IMG/VR virus record: IMGVR_UViG_3300008267_000118
Location: 1 to 40,128 of that record
DNA length: 40,128 bases
Strand: one strand, 5' to 3'
Source of the DNA: a virus
Below, one piece after another: positions 20,436 to 29,309 of the stretch. The translations under genes and the position numbers were made by a program. Position 1 is the first letter of the stretch; each line of letters opens with the position of its first letter. The notes beneath the pieces are model-generated. The model was not told where the DNA came from. It saw only the letters and a list, made by a program, of their open reading frames with translations, and ran no database searches.

Positions 20436-21713
20436 TTACACCACCACCCAGGTAGAGCCAGAAGGAACCGTGACTACGACACCTGTGCCGATAGTAACGG
20501 GCCCAGCTGAAATCGCATTGCGGCCAGCAGTGATCGTGTAGTTCTGCGTGATCTGCTGGTCGTTCTCCATGAAGACGCGATCAGCGCCACCACCAGTTGC
20601 GCCACCACCGAGAGATCCCCAGCCCGCACCAGAGAATCCTTCGTACCCACCCAGCGAAGAGTTGTACCGGACCATCCCAAGGGAGCCGGTTGGTCGCTGG
20701 CCTGTCGTGCCAACTGGCAGCACAGTCGCCGACGTGGTGCCAAAGGTGACGTCACCAGTGAAGGTGCCGCCTGTCTTGGGCATGGCAGCATTGGCCAAGT
20801 CCCATGCCGTCTTCACGCTGTTAGGCGTAGCAGCGGTGGTAGTGCTGGTCGAACTGACGCTGTCGACAATCAGGCCGGTGGCCAGCTTGCTGAAGGTGAC
20901 TGATCCGTTGCTCAGCTTGTCGTTGTTGACGACGCCACTGTCAATCGTCCAACTGCTACCGGAGCCGCCAACAACGATGTCGCCCTTGTCCCCGTCGCCC
21001 ACCCCACTTGCAACGATGGCGTCTGCATAAGCCTTGGTGACCGCATCGCCAGATGTAGTGGGCGCACCGAGGTTGGTGATCTTGTTGCCGCCCATGGCCA
21101 ACGGGCCACTCATGGTGTCGCCCGCCTTGGCAACCTTTAGGGCGTCGCCGGTGTCGACGTAACCCTTGGTCGCTGCATCAGTCGACGTGGTCGGGGTGCC
21201 CAGGCCCGTGACCTTGTTATTGCCCATGGCCAACGGGCCACTCATCGCGTCGCCCGCCTTGGCAACCTTCAGCGCATCCTGAACGTCGACGTAGTTCTTG
21301 GTGGCTGCATCCTGCGGCTGAGTGGGATCAGCGACGCTGGTGATACGACGCCCGCCTGCACTGATCAGGCCAGTGGCTGGGTCGACAAAGACGCCAGCCT
21401 TCTGGTTGTCATCCAGCTCCTGCTCCAGGTACAGGTGCTGCAGGTTGCTGGCATCCAGGTCGGCCGCGACCAACGTTGACCCATCCGTGAAATCAACCAG
21501 CAGCGAAGCGGCCGGCGTGATGCGACGCACCTCCACTCGAAGGCCTGCACCAGGCGCAGGAGTGACCTGCACCGTGGTGTCGTTGACGTAGGTGTAGGCC
21601 GTGTCGACGTAGTTGACGTAGACCTTGACGTGCTCCTTGCGGATGTACGGAAAGCCAATGGCGAACTGAGTCGTTGACCCGTTACCCGTGTAGACGTTGT
21701 AGGAGTAGGCCAT
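20436..21713 (-). CDS. tail fibre, T7 gp17-like N-terminus
   Basis: A 425-residue protein. Residues 1-~135 match the T7 gp17 tail-attachment domain (YNVYTGNGSTTQFAIGFPYI, VDTAYTYVNDTTVQV, LDASNLQHLYLEQELDDNQ). A coiled shaft follows with two similar blocks (DALKVAKAGDAMSGPLAMG, then DALKVAKAGDTMSGPLAMG), and a beta-rich tip ends in VTVPSGSTWVVV. It attaches fibres to the tail tube junction. It is shorter than T7 gp17 (553), and the downstream fibre genes may supply further receptor domains. Its start overlaps the gp16-like stop. Confidence 0.92.
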   Translation of the reverse strand: MAYSYNVYTGNGSTTQFAIGFPYIRKEHVKVYVNYVDTAYTYVNDTTVQVTPAPGAGLRVEVRRITPAASLLVDFTDGSTLVAADLDASNLQHLYLEQELDDNQKAGVFVDPATGLISAGGRRITSVADPTQPQDAATKNYVDVQDALKVAKAGDAMSGPLAMGNNKVTGLGTPTTSTDAATKGYVDTGDALKVAKAGDTMSGPLAMGGNKITNLGAPTTSGDAVTKAYADAIVASGVGDGDKGDIVVGGSGSSWTIDSGVVNNDKLSNGSVTFSKLATGLIVDSVSSTSTTTAATPNSVKTAWDLANAAMPKTGGTFTGDVTFGTTSATVLPVGTTGQRPTGSLGMVRYNSSLGGYEGFSGAGWGSLGGGATGGGADRVFMENDQQITQNYTITAGRNAISAGPVTIGTGVVVTVPSGSTWVVV

Positions 21714-24700
21714 CAGCGGAAGCTCTCAACAAAGGGGCGGACGCCAAGGGCGGCATCGACCTGGTTGCGGATGCGAGTCGACTCGATTTCCTCGACCATC
21801 CTCGCAAGGCCAGGCTCAGTGGCAAGAAACTCTTTCATGATGAATGGCTTGTAGTAGTTGATCTCTCGGTTGACCTGAACGGCCCTGGCGCTTTCGGTAG
21901 CCCGGCTGGGTTCGGGGACGGGCAGCTCCCAGTAGGGCGAACCGGGTGCAAACAACGCGGTCAGGGATCCGTGCATCGTGGCCTGACGACCGGGCGGGAT
22001 GTACTGGCTGGTGATCGTGGCCAGCTTGTTGAGCTGCTCGTATGACAGCTTGAAGTTGGGCACCTTGAACTCATTAGCGCTCCAGACCAGGAACGACGTA
22101 CCGCGGCCCGACAGCTTGGCCAGTTCGTTGTCGACAGGGTCCGTCGACCCCATGCGGGTGGGGCTGATGGCCGTGGGGCTGAAGCCCTGCACCAGACCCT
22201 TGAGCCAAGGCTGGTCGGGTGGTATGAACTGCGTGCCCCATACCTGGTCGACCGTGATCGGCATCCCGGTCAGCGGGTGCAGTCGTGGTTCCAGTTGAGA
22301 CGACAGACCAGGGATCTGATTGGCGTATCGCTGGGCCAGCTCATGGAAGAAGCCGAAGCCCATCGGCAGGCTGGACTGCTGGATCACGCGCTCGAAGGGA
22401 TCAGCGCCCTTCCTGACGTTGCGGAAGATGGCAGGCAAAAAGCCGGACAGCCGCTGCTGGATCATTGCCGAGAACGGATTGATCTTGTTCTGCTCAGGGA
22501 CAAAGCTCTTATCGACGGCGTCGGTGACAGCGCCGAAGATCTCGCCGATGCCGGAGTACATGTCCTTGGTGAACTGGCTGACGCCAACCACCCGGACAGC
22601 TTCTGCTGCCGTCAGCGCCAAGCTGCCGGCCAGTGCCTCCCGATCCTCGACGGGCATGGAGTTGGCCAGGCTCATGTAGGTGCCCACTGCCGCAAAGATG
22701 TTGCTGACGGTGTCGAACGCTTGCAGGTCCCACCAGCGGCTGAACTCACCAGTGGCTGGGTTCTTGAAGCGGATCGAGAAGGGCTGGACCCCCTCGTTGC
22801 GCATCTTCTCCCGGACCCTGCTGTTGTACGAACCGACGCCCGACAGTTCGACGTAGCCGCTGGTCGCCATCATCACGGCAGCAGTCACGGTCATGTAGCC
22901 AATGGCGATCTCGCCCATTGCCCGCTCACGGGTGAAGACGTCCTCGCTGTTGATGTCACGCCAGAAGGTGTCGACAAAGGGAGCAGCAAAACCGCTGGCC
23001 CGCATGGCTGCCTTGACGATGTTGGTCGGGCCACGGTTGAAGGCTTGGATCATGCCCAGCACAGGCACCCTGGACACAGCGTCCTGATACAGCTTGGGCG
23101 CAAGGCTGACCGTCTTGGCCATGCCCATGCCTGCCTTGGTCCACTTGTCTGGCTCGCCATTCATCCACTCGATGGCCTTGGCGTTGATCTGGGCGACGTC
23201 GGTCACGCCTTCCTGCTTGGCCTTCCGCACGCCGTACTCGTAGGTGCGGGGCTGGAAGTTGACGTCCAGGTCATCGGTGAAGTTGATCCAGTCCATGGCC
23301 GTCTTGGCATGGATGCCAGTCAGCGCACCATCCTTGATGGCCTTGCCGTTGATGATCACGTCCCGCCACGACGCCTCGATCTGTTCGTCCACGACCTTGG
23401 ACGCCTCGTTCCATGCAGCATCGCCGGTCATGCCGCGGCCTTCTGCCTTCTCCAGTTCGATGTCCATCCGTCGTGCCCACTCCGTGCTGGGCCCAACGAT
23501 GGAAGCGAAGAAGGTGTCGAGCGAGCCGGACACCCGGCCAGACACGTTGAGTGCCCGCCAGATGAAGCGGGTGGCAATTGCCTCCATGCCCTTGGTCTCT
23601 GGGTTCAGATACCAGGGGTTGTCCATGGTGTTGCGAACGTCATGGGTTTCAGCGAACTCGCTGCCGTCCAGGCGCAGCTGCTCCACCTCGTCCAGCCCCC
23701 TCTGCGCCAACTCCATCGAGCTGGCGCCCAGGTTGCCGAGGTTCTCTCCAACCTTGAAGGACTCGCCGACCAGGCGCCAAGCATTGGACAGGTTGCTGGC
23801 GTACTTCATGTACATCTGCATGTCCAAGCCAGCGCGACGCAGTGACTGGTATGCAGCCTTGTGGTTGCCGCTGGTGGCCTGGACGCCTGCATTGGCCAGT
23901 GCCGGGATGGCCTGCGCCAGGGGCAGCGTCGCGGCACGGTAGGCAGAGCCGCCAAGCATCTTGAGCCAGGTCTTGGGCGACCACAGCAGTGCTGCCCGAT
24001 AGGCCTGCAGAATCATCTCCTGGTTCATACGGCCTGCGTCGACGCCACGCACGGTCGATGCAAACTTGGCGGCAAAGCCAGGCGACTGCCGGCCAGCAAT
24101 CACGGCCTCGACCGCGACCCGAGTCATGCCTTCCGACTCTGGCGTCAGATTGCCAGCCTCGATGTCAGCCCTAATCTCGGGATCGATCTTCTCCAGCAGG
24201 GTGTTGGCCGGATCCGCCAGCTCGGTGGCGACGGTCTCGTCGACAGTCTCAGGGGGCAGGGGCACGTCAGGCTGCACAGCAGCGTCGCTTCCGACGATGC
24301 GGTTGGCGGTGTTGGCGTCGTAGATGACGACCTCCGACATGGATCCACCTGCTGCTGCACCTTTCTGCTCGAACATGGGGTTAAAGCGGATGCCGTCGTA
24401 CCCCTGGCTGATTGCCCATTCACGCAGCATTGCGCCTTGCCGCTGGGTCAGGAACCGTTCGCCATCAAAGACTTCGGCGGGCCGGCCGATCCCAATCTCC
24501 TTGAGGAAATCGTTGACCCTCTTGTCCATGGCCACCAGGTCGAGGATGCGCACGTCACGGGGCGTGTCGCCATACAGGGCGGTATCGCCATAAGCGCCCG
24601 CATAGCTTTCGCTTTCAGTGAAGTAGACGCCACGCCCGAGCAGGTCGCTACCAGGGCCCGACTCCTTGAAGCCGTTGTCGAGGATGGATTCCGCCGACTC

Positions 24701-27700
24701 CCTGGTGGTCCCGTGGTGCAGGACAGTGCCGGTCGGCAGCTCCAGCATCGTTGGGTCGTAGTTATGCCGAATCTGCATAACGCGCAGACGTTGACCATCC
24801 TTCCGACTGGCCGTCATCAATGCGTTGTCCAGCTTGGTCTGATCCTCCAGGCCAGCCCATAGCCGTTGCATTGCCTCGGCCCGGTCGGCCTCGTCGACCG
24901 ACTGTTGCCACTGCAACGCAGTCATGGCATTGCCAGCAGCGAGGTGGTCACGATGGATCACTGTTGCCGCCAAGGCGATCAGGTCTTCCTGGCTGCGGAC
25001 GTCGCCACGACGAGCTGCCTCCAGCCGGTCGACGGTCAGCCCAACCTCCATGTTGCTGCGACGCAACTGGTCGATGGCCGCGTTGATGACGACCTTGTCG
25101 CTGAAGCTGCGGATGCCCGTTGCCTGAGCACGGCTGCGCAGCATCTCGCCCAGGGCTCTGTTGCCAGCAATCAGTTCGGTCGGTGCATTGGAGATGTAGG
25201 ACTTGCTGCCAGATGGGCTGGACAGACGACGGACGTCGCTCTGCTGCATCTGGGTCAGCTCCTCCAGGGTCATCTCCCCGTTCTCCAGGGCACCCATGTT
25301 CTGCTCCACCCGGCGAGCAAACTCCTCGGGGTCGGGTGGATCAATGGCGAACTGCACCTCTGGCTGGCCGGTAGCGCCAAGGACGGGGCCACGCCCAGCA
25401 ATCTCGCCAGCAGCTGCACGCTCGAAGACATCGTCCCAGGTCTGGAAGCCAGCGCCCTTGATGGCGTTGACGACCTGGTCGAGCATCTTCTTGATCTTCT
25501 CGAAACCCTTGGCCGGAGCAGGGCCAAGGCCACGGGCGTAGCCAGAGAAGGCTTCGGCCGTTGCTTCCTTCAGGTTGATCGTCCCATCCAGAAACTTGGT
25601 GCGAGAAGCAGGGCTGGACTTGGCGGCCAATGCGCGGATCTTGTCCTCGCCAAGGGCCAGGGCCTTTTGCTCCTGCTCGGTCAGGAACCAACGCTGCAGA
25701 CGGTGGAACGATTCGTGGAAGGTGGATGCGATCTGGCGAGCAAACGACACGGGCCGGTCGTAAGACACCATCGCAATGGTGATCAGGTCATCGGCCATGG
25801 TCCGCCCACCTCGGAACATGGCGCGTGGGCTGGCGGGGGTGCCGACAGGAACGCCATAGGCCGCGGCCTGCGACGGCCCATACACCTCATTGATGCGCTC
25901 AACCAACTGCAGGTTGGTGTCACCGCCTGCCACCTTGCGAGCAATGGACTCCAGGTACCGCTGCTGTTCAACGGGGATCTTGACCTGGCCGGTGTAGCCC
26001 TCGCCGACCGTGCCACCCGCTGGTTCAACCTGGGTCCACCCACGCAGATTGGGCAGTTCAGCCGCGAACTGGCTTCCTCCAAAGCCCATGTCGCGCACCT
26101 GCAGAGTGCCGGGCTGGCTGGTCCGGGCCATGTCCTTAATGGATGGCTTGACCACCAGGGCGCCGTACCGGGCGACGTCGTCCGGGTTCAGGCCGCTCTG
26201 TTCCAGCCAGTCCCTGTACTTCTGGTGCGCCTTGCTCTTCTTGCCAGTGACATCACCCGCAAGGATGAACGCAACCTTGTCGATGTCGGTCGCGAACTGA
26301 AGCTCGAACCCCTTCTCTCCGTACTTGTAGCGAGGCTTGGCCCCAGCCAGCTCGGGCGGCAGCGCATAGGTGCGAGGAGCAGCAGCCATCTCCTCTGCTG
26401 TCGGAGGAGTGATGCCACGCTTGCCCAGCCATTCCCGCATCTGGCCAGCCAGTTCGGTATTGCCAGCCGCTTCTGCTGCCTCGAGACGACGCAGCATGTC
26501 GGAGATCTCGCGGTTCTGCCGCTCGACCCGCTCCTTCTCCTGCTTGCTGGCCAGGGTCACCTTCTCGCCAATGGGAGTTGGGTTGCCCTCGGGCTCCGGC
26601 ATCTCCAGCATGGGCTGCTCGACAGCAGCAGGTGCTTCGGCAGGTGCTTCGGCAGGTGCTTCTGCCTGCTTGGCGGCAGGTGCAGCAGGCGCCTCCAGTG
26701 GCAGCCTGGGCCCCTGGATCTCTTCTGCAATCGCATCCCGTAGGCGTTGCAGGTTGGCTTGCACCAGTTGATTGGCTGCTGCAGCGGCGCCCTTGCCCTC
26801 AGGCACGGCAGCCGCCAGTTCATTCAGGATGTCCCGGACTGCGCCCTCATACCCGGCCACCCGGTTGAACGTGGCGACGGCGTCGGCTGCTGCCTTCCTG
26901 GCAGCCATGCTGCCTTCCACATTGATGACGTTGCCAGCACCCTCCAGGTATTGGGTGTTCCGGGCCCGGGATGCAGCCGCCAACGCACGCACCTCTTCGC
27001 CCAGCAGGCGGAAGGCAGCAGTGCGGACCTCAATCAGCTGCATCACATTGGTCTGCTTGTTCCACTCCTCCATGCCGGGAAGCGTGGGACCGCTGGTTTC
27101 GTTGATGCGGGTGTCTGCGTACTGCGCCTCCTGCATCGCCTGGGCGATCTTGTCGGCACTCCAGTTGCCCTTGATTGCCTGCTTGGCCACCTCGCTGACG
27201 ACTGCCTCGTCGGCGACGACACTGCCCAGTGCAACGCCCTTATTGATTGGCAGCTCGCCAGCAACGGTCTTGTCGAATAGCCATTGCGGCAGACGAGACA
27301 GGGCCAGGCCTTCGCCAGCCTTCTGCCCGCTGATGCTGATGCGCTGCTGACGCAGGTCGTCGGGGCCCATGCCCGTGTCACGGAAGATCTTGGCTGCGTC
27401 GATGGACGTGCCCTTGTCGTCGGCGATGTTCTGCAGGGCGCCAATGGTCCGGGCTTCCTTGGCCGTCGGCACGTCCAGCATCTGGACATTGACGACAGGT
27501 GCCCCAGCTCGCTTGGCCAGCTCCAGTCGGTTGTGGCCGTTCACCACATAGATGCGACCAGCAGGGCCCAGCTCGCCGTTGACGTCACGCCATGCACTGA
27601 CGACGCCAGCCAGTTGGTACGAGAAGACTTCCTCGTCGACCAGTGAGCCGCTGCGGCCTGTCTTGCTGAGCCGGCCCTCCTCTTTGTACTGAAGGACCTG

Positions 27701-29272
27701 GGGCGCGGTGAACATCTCGGCGGTCGGCACCGCCATCACCTGGGTGTAGCCAGGCTGCTGCATCCCGGGCAGCTCACCTTCCTGCAGGGTGGGCGCCGTT
27801 GGTGCAGTCCAGGTCTCGCGGGCCACCTCTGCCTGCAGTCCCTTGGTACTCAGGTCCAGCTCGTCGACAGCCTGGGCGTACTTCGCCATGGCCGACCCTT
27901 CGCCCCATGGATCAGGAATGGAAGTGGCGCCAGGGATGGCTTCGATGTCGACAGTCCGCTCTGATGCAGGGGGCGGTTCGACCTGGACCAGCTCTTGCTT
28001 GGGGACAGGGGCAGCAGGAGCAGCAGGGGCCTGGGGCTCGCCACGGCGAACGCCGCCGCCCAGTTCAAAGACGTCCAGTGGCTGCTGGATCTCTACGCCT
28101 GTCGTCTCCCACATCCGGGGAGTGCGTCCAGCCAGGGCCTCTTGTGCCTGCTGCGCAGCACCACCCTTTTGCCGACCAGTCACTCGGGTCGTGGGAGGAG
28201 TGACGCCTGGGGGGAGCGCCGGCTTGTTGGGCTCAATGACAGCCTGCGGTGCCACGGCAGCAGTAGGCGGTGGCGTGGGTGCCGTCGATGCCTTGGCAAC
28301 CTGCTCGGCCTGGGCCACTTGGATCATGCGATCCAGCACTTCGGCCACCTTTGCCTTGGTTGCACCAGCCAGGGCGCCAAGGCCCCGGAATCCAGTACCG
28401 ATGGCCCCGCCCAGCGGTACCGACCACACCAGGTCGTTCAGTGCAGCCTTTGTCCGCTGCTGTTGGACGGTGTCATTGGGGTCAGAACGCAGCGCATCAA
28501 TGACCACCCCCTCGAATGGGGTGCCCTTTGTTGCCTTGTAGAGCTTGTCGGTGAGGCTTTCCTCTCCACGCTTCTCCCAGAAATAGGTGGCGACGGCACT
28601 GGGGACTGCACCTTCGACAGCTTCCTGAGCAAACCGACCAGCCACGCGACCAGGCAGACCTGTCGCTTTGATCTTGGTGACGGCCTCTTCGGCACCCTGC
28701 ACTAGGCGGCTGATGCCAGGGGTCTTGCTGATGCCCTGGGTCATCGGGGAGATGGCGCCCTTGGTGCCCAGAAAAACGGGAATGAACGACAGGATGTCGC
28801 CCGTCGTCCGCTCAATGTCATTGGCAGGCTTGATGGTGACGGGCACCTGCTTCTCTGCAGCCAGCATCCGCCGCCCTTCTGCTGCAGCCTGCTTGCCATC
28901 AGGCGTGAAGAACTGCCCCGACAGGATTTCCTGTGTAGTGGGCAGAGTTGCTGCTGTCTGGGCGCCTGCCTGCAGTACCCGCTGACCTGCATAGCCAAGG
29001 GTTCGACCAGCAGAAAGCACTGGCTCTGCCACTGGGGCTGGCAGTCCTGCCCTTACGCCACGCTCCCAAGCTGCACCAAAGTCCTGGCCACGCATTGCGG
29101 CCTGCACGCCTGACACCAAACCACCAACGACGCCACCGAATTGCGGCGGGGTCTTCTGTTGTGGCTGTGGTTGGGGTTTGCGCTCTGTCGGCTGCTGCCC
29201 CATGCCCTTGGCTGGTACATAGACCAGGCGCTCGCGGCCAGTTTCCGGGTCTTTGATCAGCTCAACAGGCAT
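21713..29272 (-). CDS. giant internal core protein (gp16 position) with polyvalent effector domains
   Basis: A 2,519-residue protein at the place of T7 gp16 (1,318), which is ejected into the host to form the DNA-transfer channel. Segments seen: a ParB/Srx-like region about 520-650 with VVNGHNRLELAKRAG and NIADDKG; a Pro/Ala/Glu linker at 856-892; an HExxH motif (HESFH, 1186-1190) with a Glu in TAEAF at about 1240; an ADP-ribosyltransferase-like region about 1510-1655 with LHHGT, GRGVYFTESESYAGAYGD and SEVVIYDAN (H, Y, E); and a helical, weakly hydrophobic C-terminal half with WDLQAFDTVSNIFAAVG. The T7-type transglycosylase motif was not seen. Effector roles are inferred from motifs. Confidence 0.9.
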   Translation of the reverse strand: MPVELIKDPETGRERLVYVPAKGMGQQPTERKPQPQPQQKTPPQFGGVVGGLVSGVQAAMRGQDFGAAWERGVRAGLPAPVAEPVLSAGRTLGYAGQRVLQAGAQTAATLPTTQEILSGQFFTPDGKQAAAEGRRMLAAEKQVPVTIKPANDIERTTGDILSFIPVFLGTKGAISPMTQGISKTPGISRLVQGAEEAVTKIKATGLPGRVAGRFAQEAVEGAVPSAVATYFWEKRGEESLTDKLYKATKGTPFEGVVIDALRSDPNDTVQQQRTKAALNDLVWSVPLGGAIGTGFRGLGALAGATKAKVAEVLDRMIQVAQAEQVAKASTAPTPPPTAAVAPQAVIEPNKPALPPGVTPPTTRVTGRQKGGAAQQAQEALAGRTPRMWETTGVEIQQPLDVFELGGGVRRGEPQAPAAPAAPVPKQELVQVEPPPASERTVDIEAIPGATSIPDPWGEGSAMAKYAQAVDELDLSTKGLQAEVARETWTAPTAPTLQEGELPGMQQPGYTQVMAVPTAEMFTAPQVLQYKEEGRLSKTGRSGSLVDEEVFSYQLAGVVSAWRDVNGELGPAGRIYVVNGHNRLELAKRAGAPVVNVQMLDVPTAKEARTIGALQNIADDKGTSIDAAKIFRDTGMGPDDLRQQRISISGQKAGEGLALSRLPQWLFDKTVAGELPINKGVALGSVVADEAVVSEVAKQAIKGNWSADKIAQAMQEAQYADTRINETSGPTLPGMEEWNKQTNVMQLIEVRTAAFRLLGEEVRALAAASRARNTQYLEGAGNVINVEGSMAARKAAADAVATFNRVAGYEGAVRDILNELAAAVPEGKGAAAAANQLVQANLQRLRDAIAEEIQGPRLPLEAPAAPAAKQAEAPAEAPAEAPAAVEQPMLEMPEPEGNPTPIGEKVTLASKQEKERVERQNREISDMLRRLEAAEAAGNTELAGQMREWLGKRGITPPTAEEMAAAPRTYALPPELAGAKPRYKYGEKGFELQFATDIDKVAFILAGDVTGKKSKAHQKYRDWLEQSGLNPDDVARYGALVVKPSIKDMARTSQPGTLQVRDMGFGGSQFAAELPNLRGWTQVEPAGGTVGEGYTGQVKIPVEQQRYLESIARKVAGGDTNLQLVERINEVYGPSQAAAYGVPVGTPASPRAMFRGGRTMADDLITIAMVSYDRPVSFARQIASTFHESFHRLQRWFLTEQEQKALALGEDKIRALAAKSSPASRTKFLDGTINLKEATAEAFSGYARGLGPAPAKGFEKIKKMLDQVVNAIKGAGFQTWDDVFERAAAGEIAGRGPVLGATGQPEVQFAIDPPDPEEFARRVEQNMGALENGEMTLEELTQMQQSDVRRLSSPSGSKSYISNAPTELIAGNRALGEMLRSRAQATGIRSFSDKVVINAAIDQLRRSNMEVGLTVDRLEAARRGDVRSQEDLIALAATVIHRDHLAAGNAMTALQWQQSVDEADRAEAMQRLWAGLEDQTKLDNALMTASRKDGQRLRVMQIRHNYDPTMLELPTGTVLHHGTTRESAESILDNGFKESGPGSDLLGRGVYFTESESYAGAYGDTALYGDTPRDVRILDLVAMDKRVNDFLKEIGIGRPAEVFDGERFLTQRQGAMLREWAISQGYDGIRFNPMFEQKGAAAGGSMSEVVIYDANTANRIVGSDAAVQPDVPLPPETVDETVATELADPANTLLEKIDPEIRADIEAGNLTPESEGMTRVAVEAVIAGRQSPGFAAKFASTVRGVDAGRMNQEMILQAYRAALLWSPKTWLKMLGGSAYRAATLPLAQAIPALANAGVQATSGNHKAAYQSLRRAGLDMQMYMKYASNLSNAWRLVGESFKVGENLGNLGASSMELAQRGLDEVEQLRLDGSEFAETHDVRNTMDNPWYLNPETKGMEAIATRFIWRALNVSGRVSGSLDTFFASIVGPSTEWARRMDIELEKAEGRGMTGDAAWNEASKVVDEQIEASWRDVIINGKAIKDGALTGIHAKTAMDWINFTDDLDVNFQPRTYEYGVRKAKQEGVTDVAQINAKAIEWMNGEPDKWTKAGMGMAKTVSLAPKLYQDAVSRVPVLGMIQAFNRGPTNIVKAAMRASGFAAPFVDTFWRDINSEDVFTRERAMGEIAIGYMTVTAAVMMATSGYVELSGVGSYNSRVREKMRNEGVQPFSIRFKNPATGEFSRWWDLQAFDTVSNIFAAVGTYMSLANSMPVEDREALAGSLALTAAEAVRVVGVSQFTKDMYSGIGEIFGAVTDAVDKSFVPEQNKINPFSAMIQQRLSGFLPAIFRNVRKGADPFERVIQQSSLPMGFGFFHELAQRYANQIPGLSSQLEPRLHPLTGMPITVDQVWGTQFIPPDQPWLKGLVQGFSPTAISPTRMGSTDPVDNELAKLSGRGTSFLVWSANEFKVPNFKLSYEQLNKLATITSQYIPPGRQATMHGSLTALFAPGSPYWELPVPEPSRATESARAVQVNREINYYKPFIMKEFLATEPGLARMVEEIESTRIRNQVDAALGVRPFVESFR

Positions 29273-29309
29273 GGGTCAGACAGCGATGGACTCAGTTTGG
29301 CGTGATGCG

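Noticed and set aside
22277-23845. 522-codon plus-strand frame antisense to the giant core protein
   Set aside because: It mirrors the core-protein codons, is rich in His/Asp/Gln/Leu typical of the complementary frame, and shows no family pattern.
26631-26668. Short 12-base tandem repeat as a mobile or regulatory element
   Set aside because: It encodes the Ala/Glu/Pro linker of the core protein in frame and is ordinary low-complexity coding sequence.
24866-26743. 625-codon plus-strand frame antisense to the giant core protein
   Set aside because: Same reason: a long open antisense frame caused by strong codon bias of the GC-rich gene on the other strand.
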